Assembly (NCBI GenBank): GCA_037951165.1
Contig: JBBDHG010000133.1
Span: 4,082,501-4,146,500, forward strand
Direction of reading: 5' to 3'
DNA: 64,000 nt
Source: Lophius americanus
Taxonomy: Eukaryota; Chordata; Actinopteri; Lophiiformes; Lophiidae
This document shows, one piece after another, positions 45,701-57,110 of this stretch (its first letter is position 1; each line of letters starts with the position of its first letter). Both the position numbers and the translations under genes were made by a program. A model generated the notes under the pieces. It saw nothing but the letters and a program-made list of their open reading frames with translations. It did no database searches and was not told where the DNA came from.

Positions 45701-47713
45701 GAAGAAGAAGAAGAAGAAGAAGAAGAAGAAAATTCATTTACAGAGTTTGTTTGTTACTTAGATGTTTTTAAATATTCATCTTGATGTTTATTTTTGAGTA
45801 TCGTTGTGTGTTTGTGCTCAGGTGAACCCCGCACTGACTCTGTCTCTGCTGGCGACTCGGAGGCTGGATGCTCTACGGGCCTTTCTTTATATCACTGCAC
45901 AGTGTGTGGGGGCCTTCTTAGGAGCCGGTGCCCTCTACCTGGCACTGCCAAGCAAAACCACCGCAGACCTTTTCGTCAACAGGGTCAGTTCTTGGGTTAT
46001 TAGCATGAGACCCTTTTTAGATGAGAGATTTTACATCTTCTTCAGATTATTCATGCATTTTTGCCGACTTCTCCTGTTTTCCTCTCAAATCCCTCAGGTT
46101 CCAATGGAGCTGAACGCAGCCCAGGCTCTGGGCATAGAGGTTCTGTGCACCTTCCAGATGGTCTTCACTGTGTTCTCAGTGGAGGAGCAGCGACGGAGGG
46201 AGAGCGTCGAACCTGGCAACCTGGCTATCGGCTTAGCACACACTGCTGGAGTTCTCATAGGGGTAAGAGAGCAAAGATTTGATTTGCATAACTCAGCCCA
46301 AACTCCACGGCTCTGGATAAATGGTCCTAGTTTAACATCTTTGGCTGCCGCACATGCGAGCACGTGAAAAACAAAGAAACGATGTCGATATGTACGAGGC
46401 TCCGTAGTTTTCTGTAGCTGTACTAACCATGTCCTGTCAGAATCATGTAAATGTAAATATAAAATATATCGTATTATAATCCATTCAGACATTTTTGCAT
46501 GATGCACCAAAATAACATTAAGGACAGGTGAGAAAAATCAACAAGAAAATGTGATGCCACATTACAAAATGACTCCTCTAATTAAAGATTTATAAACAAC
46601 TTCTACATAGTTTACTAAATAAGTTATAAACAGCTTTACAAATCATAAATAAGCTGCTATAACTGATGAGATTTACAGTGTATCAGAGGCCAGATGCTTG
46701 CCAAATAGTGAGCGCACTTATGTCTACTGCTAACTTAATATTGCCAAATAGTGAGCCACATTGAGAGCTGTGTTATAAACTGGTAATAAACGTTAACTAA
46801 TAACTTATAAAGTGTTTACAACCTATTTTACCACCTAATTATAAACCTTTCATAAATCCTTTCATAAAGATACCCTTATTGTAAAGTGGCAGCGAAAATG
46901 TGCTCAAGCTAACGCTTTAAGGAAAAAGACTAGATGTAAGATTATTAATTAAAGGGACAGATGACAGACCCACCATTCTGTCGTTAACCCAAATAATAGT
47001 GTAGAGATAAATAAATACATGACTACAATTTACCTAATTTCAGTAACTGTTGTTTTTCAGGGCCGGCTATCCGGTGCTTCCATGAACCCGGCACGTTCTT
47101 TGGCTCCAGCAATCATCACCGGCTTCTGGGAAAACCACTGGGTAAGAGAGAGCCTCAGGATCCAGATGTCCAACTCTCCACTGCTGTTTCAATAATCCAT
47201 AATCCAATTCATAACATTGTTCAAACCAAGCACCAAACCTGGTAATCTGCCTACGCTGTCGGCCCCGACATCAAGGGTATATCCCCGGAAAGCCCCCAAT
47301 CCCCTGTGTTGTACAGTCCATACTGACTCAGAGATTGCTCTAAGATTGGATCCCATTGTGACTAAATAATGAAGATAAATACAGTTTAATAGTTTTCCAA
47401 GTTTAGTCATAAAACAAGAAAGATTTCCTAATGTCAGTTCATGAGATAGATTGGGACACAATTGGAATAATAGTTAAGTAAAGAAAATAAGAAGTTCAAG
47501 AAAATAGTCCTTCTAGTGAGTGAAAATATAAACATTTATAGGAAAAGAAAACAAATACAAGTTGATCTTCTTGATTCGGTTAATATAGGTAAATTTAGAC
47601 GAAATCCGACCAACTATTAGGGGAGTTATATCTGAAAAACAGTGTTTTTAATGAAAAACATCTCCCTAGTGAGTAAAATATGAACCATTAGAGTAATATA
47701 TAAATGTATATAC

Positions 47714-47779
<66 letters not shown>

Positions 47780-49152
47780 GTATATATATATATATACATA
47801 TATATATACATATATATATCCAAGATAGATCTCTTTGAATTAATATTAGCAACGTTAACACATTTGCTGTTGACTGAATGAACTAGAATGGTGTGAAATG
47901 ACTTAATGCATTTTGTTCTATCCTTTTCTACCTCATACCTCTGCTTGCTCTTTTTACATTTATCTGACAGATGTGATTACATGAACTTTACATGACCTTA
48001 CATATACAATTTGATGCGTTATTAAAGATGAAGTGATGTTTTCGCTTCTGCAAAAAAAAAAATTCACACGTTCCACATGTTTGAAGCTGCTTTCACGCCT
48101 CAATGTCTCAACTAAGGTCATTCAATTCATCATTCAATTTTTTTTTAGGTGCTTAGATTTGCTCTGATTACTTTTGGTTTCACATAACAAATTTGCAAAC
48201 ACCCTGAGCTCTTCAGGATATCCGTACAGTTCACCTCCCCATACTTGATGATTAATTAGTGTGCGTGCGTTTGTTGATAGCGTGACCTCTCCCCCTCTTT
48301 CTCATACCTCAAAGAAAATAAATTAAAAGTTAAAAGTAAATTGGACCATGACGCTATCAAATACCTACAGCTCATCAGCTCATTTTTAACTTCCTGCTTC
48401 TGACTGTTCTCTTTGTTCTTCTTCTTTTCCTCTTTATTGCCGACAGAGGCCTTCTGATTCTTCCTGTCATTGATCTGAAAGTCAGAATCCTCCAAAAACT
48501 ACTTTCACATTGTAAACGAACCAAACCATAGTTCAGTTGGATGCTGCGAGACCACCTACTTATGTCATATCAAATTCTACCTGTCAGATCTAGACTAGTG
48601 AAAATCCTCTTTATGTCCAGAAAGGTGTAAAAGCGCCGTAAATTCAAAATATTCTCAAGTATGTAAAATTATGTAATGTTTCAAAAGAAGTAATTTGTTG
48701 AAAAATCAGTCAGTTGTTAAATTACAAAGATTAAATCCCATTATTAATTCATATATTACATATTATTACATCATTATGCAGGTACTTTTATGATTATTCC
48801 GACAGCACTGTTTGATTATGACAGGTTATTATAAGATATCTATTCATGATTGATTTGTCTCGGATCATCGGGATAAAGAGGCTGCACTCGTCACTTAGAT
48901 CTTATTCTAATCTTGTTCTCCGTTTCCCCCCTTCAGGTTTACTGGATCGGTCCAGTCCTCGGTGCGGTTCTGGCAGGAGTGTCCCATGAGTTCTTCTTTG
49001 CACACAGTGCGTCTCGTCAGAAGTTAGTGGCATGTCTGACTTGTAAGGACATCGAGATTGTGGAGACGACCAGCATGACCGGATCGTCACTGTCCACGGT
49101 CACGCAGAACGCCATCAGAGCCAAACAGGCCAACAAACAAGAGAACAACTGA
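42750..49152 (+). CDS. aqp14: Aquaporin, probably aquaporin-14
   Basis: Six-helix membrane channel. Exons: 42750-42764, 44458-44655, 45822-45983, 46098-46262, 47061-47141, 48937-49152; all junctions phase 0, 837 nt, 278 aa. The protein begins [20 protein letters not shown]. It has NPA boxes at 73-75 (QVNPALT) and 189-191 (SMNPARS), the MIP-family features, and an 81-nt exon around the second NPA as in mip. Aligned on mip, the aromatic/arginine filter is Val53/Val177/Ala186/Arg192 in place of Phe/His/Ala/Arg. It is unlike AQP1, 2, 4 or 5 in helices 1-2. From family knowledge it best fits aqp14, a channel kept in fishes and some other vertebrates and reported as a multi-solute transporter. The C-terminal tail (230-278) is rich in Ser/Thr. 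The 15-nt first exon is the least certain. AATAAA occurs at 49169-49174. Confidence 0.8.
42765..44457 (+). other. aqp14: aqp14 intron 1
   Basis: 1.7-kb AT-rich intron with a LINE fragment on the - strand (43853-44056). Confidence 0.65.
43853..44056 (-). mobile_element. LINE reverse-transcriptase fragment (L2/CR1-like)
   Basis: The - strand encodes [16 protein letters not shown] followed by MLPLG. This matches the conserved V.QGS.LGPLLF..Y.LPLG block of fish non-LTR reverse transcriptases. Only this block remains; the catalytic YADD region is not present. Confidence 0.75.
44880..45735 (+). mobile_element. RTE-like LINE remnant with GAA-repeat tail
   Basis: The + strand encodes [17 protein letters not shown], then MMFADDIVI (the A/FxDD catalytic block), [14 protein letters not shown], and in another frame [20 protein letters not shown]. 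The order is that of the reverse transcriptase and C-terminal region of RTE-clade LINEs. It is 5'-truncated, frameshifted around 45200, and ends in (GAA)n at about 45702-45729. Same orientation as the host gene. Confidence 0.85.
45702..45729. repeat. (GAA)n tail of the LINE
   Basis: Nine to ten gaa triplets directly after the LINE 3' end. Confidence 0.9.
46263..47060 (+). other. aqp14: aqp14 intron 4
   Basis: AT-rich. A stretch 46560-46890 repeats the theme ttataaac / cataaat several times without clear units. No gene seen. Confidence 0.5.
47275..47850 (+). repeat. Unnamed dispersed repeat family, copy B
   Basis: Starts gtatatccccggaaagcccc and contains gggagttatatctgaaaaac, gagtaaaatatgaa and, after a (TA)n interruption, agatagatctctttgaatt. 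It matches copy A in order. Confidence 0.65.
47697..47818. repeat. (TA)n microsatellite
   Basis: About 120 bp of ta repeats with tacata interruptions. Confidence 0.95.
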
Positions 49153-49889
49153 CCACACAGACACACGCAATAAACACACACAGAAACACACACATTCTCT
49201 AAAATGCTATAGTCTGGGTGGGAAAGAGAATGAAGGTGTTCATTAACTTCTCACATATGAACCCATTTAACTTCAACGTACCATGAATAACATATACGGC
49301 ACACAGAATAACACATTCGCTGTGAACAATAATAATAATAATAATGAATATTATATTCTTTTTAATCACATTTGGTCACACAGTACATTATCAAATTAGT
49401 TTTCTTCTCTTGGGTGGAGTGGGCAGCTCCTGTGGAGAACCTGAGGAGCAAACATGGATTCTGGGGGTCATGACCTGACATACACACTGCAGGGGCAGGA
49501 ATCCACATGCAGACCCTGCTGTGGACCTCCTGAGTAATCTATGAGATTTGATATGATAGTTATTATACTTATAATAATATATACAATAATAGTAATAGTA
49601 GTGATACATTACTATAATAATCCAATGGAAAGAATACATTTTTTGTAAACCCTTTATTCTATATAATGTTTTGAGTATTTAAGCATCTCTCTTGTGATGA
49701 AGGAAAATCCTTTTAAATCAGTGACACCAACATAATAGAAAATATGATGGTGGATATGAGTCTCGGATTGTGCTCACAGAGGTCATGGATGGTTGTATCC
49801 TTGCACCCATGGGCGCAGCACACACTTTGGTGACACAGTGTCACAATTCAAAAATTAATAATTTGACTTAATTCCCTCACTTTTTTGTC

Positions 49890-50260
49890 TCGATATAACT
49901 TTTTATAGACACATGAAATGTGTTTCGACGACTAAGAATCTGCATTCTCATCTCATCATTTCCCAGAAAAGTCAGGGATATTATGGAATCATCAATGTGG
50001 AAAAGTCAGTGGCACATATCCGCCACTAGAGGGAGCTTCATCCCCAAATGGTTTCGGGCCATAATTTGTCCACCACTGGTCCGATTTATGAATCGAATGA
50101 AAGAGATCTATGTCTTGTATATCTATTTTACCTATTATACTCGCTTGGAAGATCTTTTTACGGAAAACACTGTTTTTCGGAAGTAACTTCACATTTCAAT
50201 CAAGGGGATTTCTTATACAACGCAGGGGATTTGGGGGCTTTCCGGGGATATACACTTGCT
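49890..50260 (-). repeat. Unnamed dispersed repeat family, copy C
   Basis: Read on the - strand it runs gtatatccccggaaagcccc, then gaaaaacagtgttttc, agatctctttcattcgattc, aaatcggaccagtggtgg, aattatggcccgaaa, and ends at aatatccctgact. It is the most compact copy (about 370 bp) with both ends seen in copy A. Confidence 0.65.
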
Positions 50261-50464
50261 GTCAGGAATGCCCAGTTAACACACATTCTGTGTAAAATAT
50301 AAGAAATAAAAGTGTTATCCAAAAATAGCGCCCCCATCCAAGTGTGTATCCTAATCTCTATTATTATTAGGATCTGCATCCAAATCTGCAAAGCGACGTA
50401 AAAATCATGGTTTCATGTTTTTTGATTTTTTTGATTGTTCTATCATTACTTTTTATGATGATGG

Positions 50465-50620
50465 CAGGGTGCAGTGGGTGGCATTGTTGTCTCACAGAAA
50501 GATGGTTCTTTGCTGAAATCCACCTCTGGCCTCGGGGCCTGTGTTGAATATTCTCCTCACATTTTCGTTGGTTTCTCCTGGAACTCTAGGTTTCCAGTTG
50601 CCTTCATAGATTTTCACAAA
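50465..50620 (+). repeat. Common fish interspersed repeat (SINE/MITE-like), copy 1
   Basis: Contains gcagtgggtggcattgttg, tctcacag, gtgttgaatattctcc and gttggtttctcctgg. These are degraded forms of the widespread fish motif that reads cagtggttagcactgttgcc ... gtgggtttctccgg. An opposite-strand copy lies at 63385-63590. Confidence 0.6.
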
Positions 50621-52619
50621 GTGATGAACCTCATCGTTGTTGTTGAGCGACTGAGGCATTGGAGCATTCATTTACGATCATTATCAATCCTTGACCCTTT
50701 TCACCTGTGTTATGATTAAGTCAGGTGTTTTGGAGCCTTCCTCAGTTCCTTTGTCAATTTTCTTTTTTTAATTAAAACTCACGAATGATTAGTAAATGAT
50801 CACATTCTTTTTTTTATTGATGTTTCAGAATGCAGAATAATAGGTATACGTCCATTTCAGTGAGTTATCCTTCCAACGTAACCACCAGGTTCGTTCTGGA
50901 GACCCATCATGTTCCATGAATTCTGTCTAAAACGTCTTTGCGGCCGCTTTTTGTTTCGCGTGTGGCGAGAAACAAATGTGGAGGCTGCTGTTTAAAGACT
51001 GAGTGTGACCTTAGAGATCCTATTACAAAGTCGTAGCCAGCCTTGTGAGGGTCAGTATTGCTGCGTCCACATTTGCATATCATTAGAACCGACAATGGAG
51101 ACTCATTAGAATCCTGCTGAATAACAACCTCATATTCTCCCTTTTCAGACGCCTCCATGTAAATGCTTTGAAATGCTAAAGAGCTCCTCACTCAGCACCG
51201 CGGGTTCAATGATGCTCCCAACCAGTCCGACATCTCTCTCATGTCTGCGCCTGTTAGCATCTGTCTCCTCTCTGATGTGGTCTCATCTCTATAAAACGGA
51301 CCTTCATACCTCTGTAATGAGAGAGTTTTGTAAGAAGAAAAGAACGTACATATGTATATGTGTATAAATGTTTAGGTGTGTGACGCAGTCGTTTTTTGGT
51401 CTCTGATTCATAGATGTGTAATTACATCATCGGTTTTCAAGTTTGTCTTGAGATCCTTTCCATTGGAACTAATGTAAAGGGTAATTCCGCTCAAAGTACA
51501 CAATAGATCCAGTTTTAAATGGATTTAGTGGATTTTTCTCACTGCCTAAGCAAACTTGATGCCACAGCGGTCATTATTTTGTGATGTAAATATTTTTAAT
51601 GATTTTGGGTGAATGGGCCCTTCAAAATCAATTCAACAAACTGTGTATTTATTATGCATGTTTATGAATAACTGAAGTATGAAATGTTGTTCACTGCATC
51701 TAAGTCTAAAATAAAATCGTGTTAGCATTCATTATGACTGTAGCAGCGTAATTTGAGCAAACACACACACACATACACACAGTTACACACAAACGCGAAG
51801 GACAATGGCTATAACTGCCACAGTGCCGCCAGCATTTTGCATTGTGTGTGTTCTTTCTAACATGTATAAAGAGTTGAAACGGCAAACTCAGCACTGTGCA
51901 CCCACCCCCTCCCCCGCCCCCTCCCTACAGCGATGGCTCTAGACTGGTTAGTGCAATGCCCTAGTCCTGTTCAGTAACCCCAGTACCCCCCCCCCTCATT
52001 CCTGTTACCCTTCTACACTTCTCCCTTTCCCCAAACTACAAACACACGCATTCTCTCATGATGCATACCTGTGAAGAGCAGCTCCCAGAATCCTCCATGA
52101 CACCAGAGATCTCAATCTGCTGTGTTGTGGGAATTACTGTAAATAATTAATCCCATGGTTTCCCACATTTTACGTTTTCACACTCTATTCCTCTATCTTC
52201 TACACCTTCTGGAGTCGCCGCCACATGACGCTTCTGAGGTGTGAGGTCTTGCTAATTTGGTGTCTTAGTTCTCATAATCACTGCCGTATGCATGCAGTGA
52301 CCTCAAAAAGACTGATTTCCTCCTCCTTTCTTTGAAATCACCGATGATCAGTCGCAGTGTCGCTGTTATCTCCGGAACAATTGACGCAATAAACAAAAAA
52401 GCATGATGACAAATATTAGCTGCAGCTTTAGCATTTGGCCGACTTAAAGCTGTGTTTTGTGTGTTTGTGTGAGCTGTTTGTTTTATCTGTGCTTGAGTTT
52501 CATGTGTATTTCTGGTCATTGGACTGACAATGGTTTCACAGGATCATGCGTTTCAGTGTATGGGTCAGTTCAGCACGGTTAGCTTGTGCACTTCCGTCTG
52601 GGGCCCCAACTGTACTAAC

Positions 52620-52675
52620 TGCATGTGTGCGTGTGTGTGTATGTGTGTGTGTGTGTGTGTATGTGTGTGTGTTTG
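52620..52675. repeat. (GT)n microsatellite
   Basis: gt repeats with two at interruptions. Confidence 0.9.
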
Positions 52676-53058
52676 TCCGTCATGATTTGTGCATCCTGTG
52701 ATTATGAGTAATGATATGTCAACAGATGAGATATCCACCCCCCCCAATCCAAAGAAAACGTCATCCTCTCAGCTGCAGCTGTTTTTTTTCCTGCTCCCAC
52801 CCCCAACCGCTCTTAAATCCTTAGATGAAGATACCTTTTGTTGTATTTTTATCAAAACTGTCTATGTCCTTCATTGATTTCATTCTCGCTTTATCCATTT
52901 CTCTTCTCAGGTGCACCCCCTCTCTTTTTGCCTCGTTCTGTTTTAGGGGGGCGACAGAGGGGTTAAGTTTGTTTGATTTAGGATGCCCATCACTGCCGCC
53001 CCCCGCCCTTGGCCCTATAGGGGGATTATGGCGTCACCTGGGGCCCCTGTGGGGGTGT

Positions 53059-53064
53059 TATAAA
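53059..53064 (+). promoter_or_regulatory. mip: TATA box of mip
   Basis: TATAAA in a GC-rich setting (ggtgttaTAAAgctt). It would place the start near 53090, giving a 5' UTR of about 455 nt. Mammalian MIP also has a TATA-type lens promoter. No intron in the UTR is evident. Confidence 0.5.
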
Positions 53065-53547
53065 GCTTCGGTCTGGCCCTCTCCCCTCTGTCAGAGAGGC
53101 TAAAAGGTCCACCGGACACTCTGTCTATCCCCTTCTCTACTTTAGAAACACCTCTTTAGCATTGATGCCCACCTCCTCTTGACGACTTGCCCACCCGAGA
53201 TCTCCAACCACACTTCCACATTATCTCACACCTATGTCTTTGCAGCAGGTGGACAGAGGTGGCCAGCGAACGCAGCTGAGTTGACTTTACCAACCGAGTT
53301 CAAGGCTTTGTAAAGACCGGTTGACTGGATTGGTCCGTTGACGTTCTCAAATCCTGTTTTGTCTCTGTATTGACTCTTTGAGTGTTTTTGGTCAGCTCAG
53401 TTAGCTGACTGCCAAAGAGGGATTCTTTTTTGTAATTTTTGGCATTTGAAGAGGACTGAAAAGGTACACCTTTACCTTTTTAAAGAGTCTGATTTATCTT
53501 TAGAGAAACTTCTCTGTCCGGTGGAGAGCCTCAAGCGAACAGTCACA

Positions 53548-54779
53548 ATGTGGGAGTTCCGGTCCATGAATTTTTGGCGTGCGGTCTTCGCAGAGTTCTT
53601 CGGGACCATGTTTTTTGTATTCTTCGGCATGGGCGCCGCCCTGCGCTGGACCACTGGGCCTAATCACGTCCTGCATGTGGCCCTGTGCTTTGGGCTAGCA
53701 GCTGCCACCCTCATCCAGTCCATTGGCCACATCAGCGGCGGCCACATTAACCCTGCCGTCACCTTTGCCTACCTTGTCGGCTCACAGATGTCTCTTTTCC
53801 GCGCCATTTTCTACATGGTCGCCCAGTGCCTGGGTGCTGTAGCTGGGGCGGCTGTGCTGTATGGGGTCACACCTGGCAACATGAGAGGCAACATGGCAAT
53901 GAACACGGTAAGGATCCAATATGGACGTGTCGGGAGATGGTTTGCTGGATTTGGTCGAATGGATTCCACCAGTGGTATCATTCCCTGAAAATGTTCTAAT
54001 AATTCTTTTGTCTACCTGTGTGTCTCCAGCTGCAGCCTGGAGTCAGTCTGGGAATGGCCACGACTGTTGAGGTGTTCCTCACCATGCAGCTTGTGGTGTG
54101 CATCTTCGCCGTCACAGATGAGAGGAGAAACGGACGCCTGGGATCTGCTGCCCTATCCATCGGCTTCGCCATCACTGTTGGACATCTCATGGGGGTGAGT
54201 CACATATCAGAATCAGAATCAGAATCAGAATCAGCTTTATTGGCCATGTATATGCATACAAGGAATTGGACTCCGGTTAACTGAGCTCTCACAGTACGAA
54301 CGTCATATAAATCATTTTAAATTAAATGGACAAGGCAATAAACAAATATACAAACTATATAAATGTATATATATGTAGGAAGTGAATATTTTACAACACC
54401 GTTTGGCAACATGCGTCTTTTGTTGTAGATGTACTACACAGGTGCCGGCATGAACCCGGCGAGGTCCTTCGCCCCTGCTGTGCTCTTCAGGAACTTTGTC
54501 AACCACTGGGTAAGACCCGCCTTCACAGCCTCAGCAGAAATCACTAACATCTGTGGTAACTGATGATTGTTTAAGCCCATGTTTGTCCCCTTGCAGGTGT
54601 ACTGGGTCGGGCCTATGATAGGTGGCGCCATGGGTGCCATCCTGTATGATTTCATGCTGTTCCCACGCATGAGAGGTCTGTCCGAGCGCCTGGCCACACT
54701 GAAGGGCAGTCGGCCTCCTGAGAGCGAGAACCAGCAGGACAACCGCGAGCCCATCGAGCTCAAGACGCAAGCCCTATAA
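53548..54779 (+). CDS. mip: Lens fibre major intrinsic protein (aquaporin 0)
   Basis: Water channel and junction protein of lens fibre cells. Exons: 53548-53907, 54030-54194, 54429-54509, 54597-54779, the canonical four-exon aquaporin layout, 789 nt, 262 aa (human 263). The protein starts [20 protein letters not shown], has six helices, NPA boxes at 68-70 and 184-186, and the filter Phe48/His172/Ala181/Arg187 intact. It ends [10 protein letters not shown], like human EPVELNTQAL. The open frame continues upstream of 53548 but has no ATG there, so this start is secure. Residues of note: Phe23 and Thr149 where human has Tyr; His40 kept; Ala235 where human has the phosphorylated Ser235. Teleosts have mipa and mipb; which one this is cannot be decided here. 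Confidence 0.97.
54204..54305. repeat. Fish interspersed-repeat tail in mip intron 2
   Basis: (GAATCA)n about 4 units, followed by gctttattggccatgtatat and acaaggaattggactccgg. This is a very common 3' end among fish LINE/SINE elements. It starts within ten bases of the exon donor. Confidence 0.75.
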
Positions 54780-56020
54780 ATCGGCACCCTTCTCCGACTG
54801 GGACCGAGGGATGAGGGAAAAGGCCCTGAGCTACACCAACCTCACCTCCACTGCCCCCTCCCCCCCTAGGCCTTCACACAACATTGCATAGGACTGGACA
54901 AATTACTCACATTGAAGCTAACACACGATAGGATTCTTGTACTGTACAAACCGACACAACAGGTTCACAACCTCAACACACAAGACTCTCCTCACCCTGA
55001 GTCCTCATGCTGTATTCTGACACGGACCTTTCCTTTTTGATAAATGGTGACCAAAGCCAGAACCAAGAGCTGCCTTGTGCCCCCCCCCCCCCCCCCCCCC
55101 TCCCCGCCTGCCAGCTTCCTCCTCCCAGCCAGGTTATCATGTGCTTCTCAAAGGAGTGTGGAATCATTGAGCAGAGAGGTTTATGGAGAGGTGTGCTGGA
55201 AAGTGGGGGAGATTGAGGGCAGGTAGAGGGTAAAGCAGAAATGTGAGCATGGTATGAGAGGGGTGAGAGGGGATAGGAAGGTGAGGGTGGAGTAAAGGGA
55301 TGGGGGGGTTGGGGTTTGGATAAGGTAGAGAGGGCAACACTCTGGGTTTGTGGTCGTTTCAAGTTGGGTTAGACCAGTGAAGATGGAAATACTTTTATTA
55401 CTCACCTGAATTTATCTGAATTTATCCCGCATTTTTTTTCTAGGTTCATTTTGTTTTCTGCACTTCAGACACGAGGCATGGATGTATCATACCATTAGAT
55501 TTTACCAGGGTTTCACTTTTTTTTCCATCACTACATTTTATCTGTGGGTTTGTTTGTGTGGATAACTCTGCAGTACGTGCGCGTGCCAAGTGTGCGCCTG
55601 AGAGTGAGCGTGTGCATGTGTGTATGAGCGTGCTTGCAAGCGAGTGTGTATATGTGTGTATGTGCGTGATCAAGATTGCAGAATACAGTAATTTTTATTT
55701 TGTTTTGTTTTCATGAACAGCTCTCCTGTTTCGTGCCATTGCCTGTGTTCATTTTGTCATCCATTTTTAAACACATGATCAATTCTCCTCCCCCTCACTG
55801 TGCTCTTTGCTATGATATTCATTTTTACATGAACCATCTGCTTTTTTGTTCTCAAGCAGCGAAATACAAACAAAATGTTGTATCCTAGACTTTGGGAGTA
55901 GGTCTGTTCACTGCAGATCAGCTGTGCAAGTTTTACATTGAGTCTCCTTTTATTATTTGATCATTACCGGGAGCACAAGGCGTTTCAATAAACATTTCAA
56001 TAATAATAAACATAAAAACC
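54780..56020 (+). terminator. mip: mip 3' UTR and polyadenylation signals
   Basis: AATAAA at 55987-55992 and again at 56004-56009, about 1.2 kb after the stop. The UTR includes a poly-C run near 55081-55100 and a GT-rich stretch near 55610-55670. Confidence 0.6.
55081..55100. repeat. Poly-C run
   Basis: About 20 consecutive C within the mip 3' UTR; length likely unstable. Confidence 0.9.
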
Positions 56021-56559
56021 TTGTCTGAGATTTGTCTCATTTTTGTCTCATTATTGATTGATTTTTTATGTGGTGTGCTCTAGGGAGAAAAATATGAACT
56101 GCAGTAACTACTTCTGGCCACTAGAGGGACACAGAACACAATCCTATATTTTTCCACATATTAAAGTAGAATTAGCAAAAGATAAACAAGGGATTCCACA
56201 TATCACAGTAATAACTGTGTATTGAGAGAAATAATGCTCTTATAGGTTATAGGCGGGGGGATAAGGACATGTTGGTCAAGGAGGGGTCGTTTGGGTTGGA
56301 CCGGCTTCTCCCAAAGGCGGATTGTTGTTGTTTGATAAGAAGATGTGCTTTCATCTATCTGTCACAGCTTGTGTTCCCCTGCATCATAGCTGATAAACTC
56401 ATGTATGACGAAACGGCCAGAGTCATCACGAGAAAAACACTGCAGCAGCAAGACTGATTGGGTTCGCATGTTACTCACAATCCCACGAGAACCTCAAAAC
56501 AACCATACATTAACTCTGCTTGTCTACTTGACATTATTTCTCTTTGCCAAAGATAAACG

Positions 56560-57110
56560 TTGTTATACAAAACAATCACTCCAAATTACTCACTGTGATG
56601 AATCCGGGCACAGTGGTTTATTTTCCCACCACCCTGAAAATGGTCCCAAACACATACAGTATCTACTGCTGTTTTTTTTTTTTAAAGCTACATTTGGAAG
56701 AAAAAATATTCACTTCCTATTGTCTGTTAGGTCAAGTACAAGAAGTGGATCCAAACCAAACATTCTATTTGTTTCCTCCACAATATAAAGCAGCTTAATG
56801 ACAAACGTCTCTAGTACTTTGTGGAAATGCTTTGGCTGTTCTGACCTGCAGCAAACATGATACACAACCAGACACCCGTTTCTGGCAGCCCTCCTCAGGA
56901 ACATCAGCTCACTTTACTGGCAAAGGCTTCCAGTTCCGTAATATTCCTGGTTTACGTGCTGCAACCACCCTCCTCAAGTCCCATTAGAGATTTTCTCTGG
57001 GATTCGGATCAGGCCCCTCCAGAGGATTCCAGGATGTCTTCTGAAACCAGGTCTTGGTGGACTTGGAGGTTTTTATGGGATCATTGTCCTTTTGGAATGT
57101 CCAATTAAAG
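56560..57110. mobile_element. Probable degraded DNA-transposon-type repeat
   Basis: Contains gaaaccaggtcttggtggac and gggatcattgtccttttgga, phrases found in many fish repeats. No terminal repeats or intact frame identified, so the class is open. Confidence 0.35.

Larger units (their letters stand above)
44656..45821 (+). other. aqp14: aqp14 intron 2
   Basis: Nearly filled by an RTE-like LINE remnant (44880-45735). Confidence 0.75.
47142..48936 (+). other. aqp14: aqp14 intron 5
   Basis: 1.8-kb intron with repeat copy B (47275-47850), which is split by a long (TA)n run, then AT-rich sequence with no recognised feature. Confidence 0.6.
49153..53040. other. Intergenic region aqp14 - mip
   Basis: About 3.9 kb without a gene. 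It contains repeat copy C on the - strand (49890-50260), a common fish repeat (50465-50620), (GT)n at 52620-52675 and C-rich runs near 51900-51995. Confidence 0.6.

Noticed and set aside
51900..52000. Possible microRNA or exon after a C-rich tract (agcgatggctctagactgg)
   Set aside because: No matching opposite arm for a hairpin and only a 14-codon frame.
53446..53547. N-terminal extension of mip from an upstream open frame
   Set aside because: There is no ATG in that stretch, and MWEFRS matches the known Mip N-terminus.
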